DNA from: JAIVJN01 sp036732565
GTDB lineage: Bacteria > Acidobacteriota > Vicinamibacteria > Vicinamibacterales > UBA2999
DNA length: 16,209 bases
Assembly (NCBI GenBank): GCA_036732565.1
Contig: DAINCF010000111.1
Location: 1 to 16,209, forward strand
Reading direction: 5' to 3'
The notes under the pieces are model-generated. The model had not been told where the DNA came from. It made no database searches and saw nothing but the letters and a program-made list of their open reading frames with translations. Of the stretch, positions 15,138 through 16,209 are shown piece by piece. Position 1 is the stretch's first letter; the number at the start of each line of letters is the position of its first letter. Both the position numbers and the translations under genes were made by a program.

Positions 15138-16209
15138 CTACTGCGCCGTGCGCACCGCCAGCACCGCGTTCATCCCGCCGAACCCGAAGGAATTGGACAA
15201 AAAGGCGGCGACGCGTCCCGCGCGTGGGCCCTCGGCGATGTAGTCGAGATCGCAGGCGGGATCGCGGTGCTCGAGATTGATCGTGGGCGGCAGCACGCCG
15301 GCGTTCAGGGCGAGGAGCGAACACGCCAGCTCGATCGCCCCGCTCGCCCCCATCGCATGGCCGTGCATCGATTTCGTCGAGCTGACCGGCACATGGCGGG
15401 CGTGCGTGCCGAAGACGTGCTTGACGGCTCTAGTCTCCGACACATCGTTGGCCGGTGTGCCGGTCCCGTGCGCGTTGATGTAGCCGATGTCCTGCGGCGC
15501 CAACCGGCCGTCGTTGAGCGCCGCGGCCATCGCCCGGGCCGCCCCGTCCGGCGAGGGGTCTGTGAGGTGGCCGGCGTCGCTGCCCGCCCCGAACCCGGCG
15601 ATGGCCCCGACGATCCGTGCGCCACGACGCGCCGCGTGCTCGAGCGACTCGAGGACGAAGACCGCCGCGCCCTCGGCGAGCACGAGACCCCGTCGGTCCG
15701 CACTGAATGGACAGCACGCCCGCTCAGGTTCGTCGTTATCGGTCGCGAGCACCCGCATCGCCTCCCAGGCGCGGATGCTGCCGAAGACGAGCGGCGCATC
15801 GGCGCCACCGGCGAACATCACGTCGGCCTGCCCCCAGCGAATAGTCTGCGCGGCAAGGCCGATCGCATGCGCACTCGACGCACACGCCGACGTGATCCCG
15901 AACGACACCCCACGAGCGCCGTACGCCGCGGACACGGCGCTGGCCGCCGCGTTGTACATCGACGACGCAATCACGGTCGGCGGCAGGCGCGTGGCCCCCT
16001 GCTCGTACAGCCGCCTGTAGTTCCCGTCGACGGTCTGGCATCCGCCGAGACCCGTCCCGATGATCGCGCCGACGCGATCGGGTTCGACGCCGGCGCCGCC
16101 GTATCCGGCCTCTTCAGCCGCCTCCGCTGCGGCCATCAACGCCATTTGTGTGAACCGGTCGTAGCCGCGCGGCGCATCGTCGGACGACTCGGCCGGGATC
16201 TCGCCGCCG
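15138..16209 (-). CDS. Beta-ketoacyl-ACP synthase II-like enzyme, 5' end off the window
   Basis: The C-terminal 356 residues of a condensing enzyme that elongates acyl chains in fatty-acid or related synthesis; about 55 N-terminal residues are missing. The catalytic triad is present in the visible part: Cys109 in TSACASSAHAIG, His247 in NAHGTGTPAND and His284 in STKSMHGHAMGASG, with the accompanying Lys of STKSM. The end LSNSFGFGGMNAVLAVRT matches the family's glycine-rich C-terminus. The frame continues to the edge (GYDRFTQ-MALMAAAEAAEEAG), so the Met at 16145 is internal and not the start. No acyl-carrier or reductase gene is visible next to it; it may belong to a fab or secondary-lipid cluster to the right. 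It abuts the tRNA-like remnant, so the right-hand side may be the older chromosomal part. Confidence 0.93.
   Translation of the reverse strand, partial: GGEIPAESSDDAPRGYDRFTQMALMAAAEAAEEAGYGGAGVEPDRVGAIIGTGLGGCQTVDGNYRRLYEQGATRLPPTVIASSMYNAAASAVSAAYGARGVSFGITSACASSAHAIGLAAQTIRWGQADVMFAGGADAPLVFGSIRAWEAMRVLATDNDEPERACCPFSADRRGLVLAEGAAVFVLESLEHAARRGARIVGAIAGFGAGSDAGHLTDPSPDGAARAMAAALNDGRLAPQDIGYINAHGTGTPANDVSETRAVKHVFGTHARHVPVSSTKSMHGHAMGASGAIELACSLLALNAGVLPPTINLEHRDPACDLDYIAEGPRAGRVAAFLSNSFGFGGMNAVLAVRTAQ

Noticed and set aside
14818..15324. 168-residue minus-strand frame and the overlapping plus-strand frames
   Set aside because: They read through the tRNA-like remnant; GGQSGIRTQ-type phrases are a known artefact of translating antisense tRNA ends.

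Overview
The window is GC-rich, densely coded chromosomal DNA from what looks like an Acidobacteriota member, possibly close to Vicinamibacteria. The main evidence is an ECF sigma factor of the ECF-subfamily/TIGR02999 type followed 8 nt later by a membrane-anchored Ser/Thr kinase with a long 42-residue TPR array, a pairing typical of that phylum. The taxonomic call is an inference from gene content; there is no rRNA in the window.

Layout. 1-1136 (minus) is the 5' part of an unrecognised Ala/Glu-rich protein that runs off the left edge. 1334-4734 (plus) is the sigma factor/kinase pair. 4735-5266 is a decay zone with dense inverted repeats and a frameshifted, N-terminally truncated VapC (PIN) remnant. 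5231-5894 (plus) is an intact Phd-type antitoxin/PIN toxin pair. It has a near-consensus promoter, an 8-bp palindrome between -35 and -10, and a predicted leaderless start. 6060-7726 (minus) is an alpha-solenoid (HEAT-like) protein of unknown role, preceded by a 16-codon leader ORF. 7928-8725 (minus) is a 7-TM protein.

8993-12523 (minus) is a probable operon: a VOC/glyoxalase-like protein, a DnaQ-like exonuclease fused to a UvrC/Cho-type GIY-YIG nuclease, a 35-residue ORF joined by a TGATG overlap, and DinB (DNA polymerase IV). An imperfect palindrome resembling an integron attC site lies on the VOC/nuclease junction. 12633-14385 holds two 182-residue RibD-C/dihydrofolate-reductase-like proteins, one on each side of an HxlR-type regulator. 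14386-15137 is a second decay zone: a short in-frame remnant, a frameshifted and truncated alpha/beta hydrolase, and the degenerate 3' end of a tRNA-Ser with a 15-bp direct repeat, which suggests an old integration site. 15138-16209 (minus) is a beta-ketoacyl-ACP synthase entering from the right edge.

The most interesting candidates are the nuclease / 35-aa ORF / DinB operon with its altered exonuclease active site, the attC-like element inside the same transcript, and the compact antitoxin promoter. The remaining genes look like ordinary accessory or housekeeping content.
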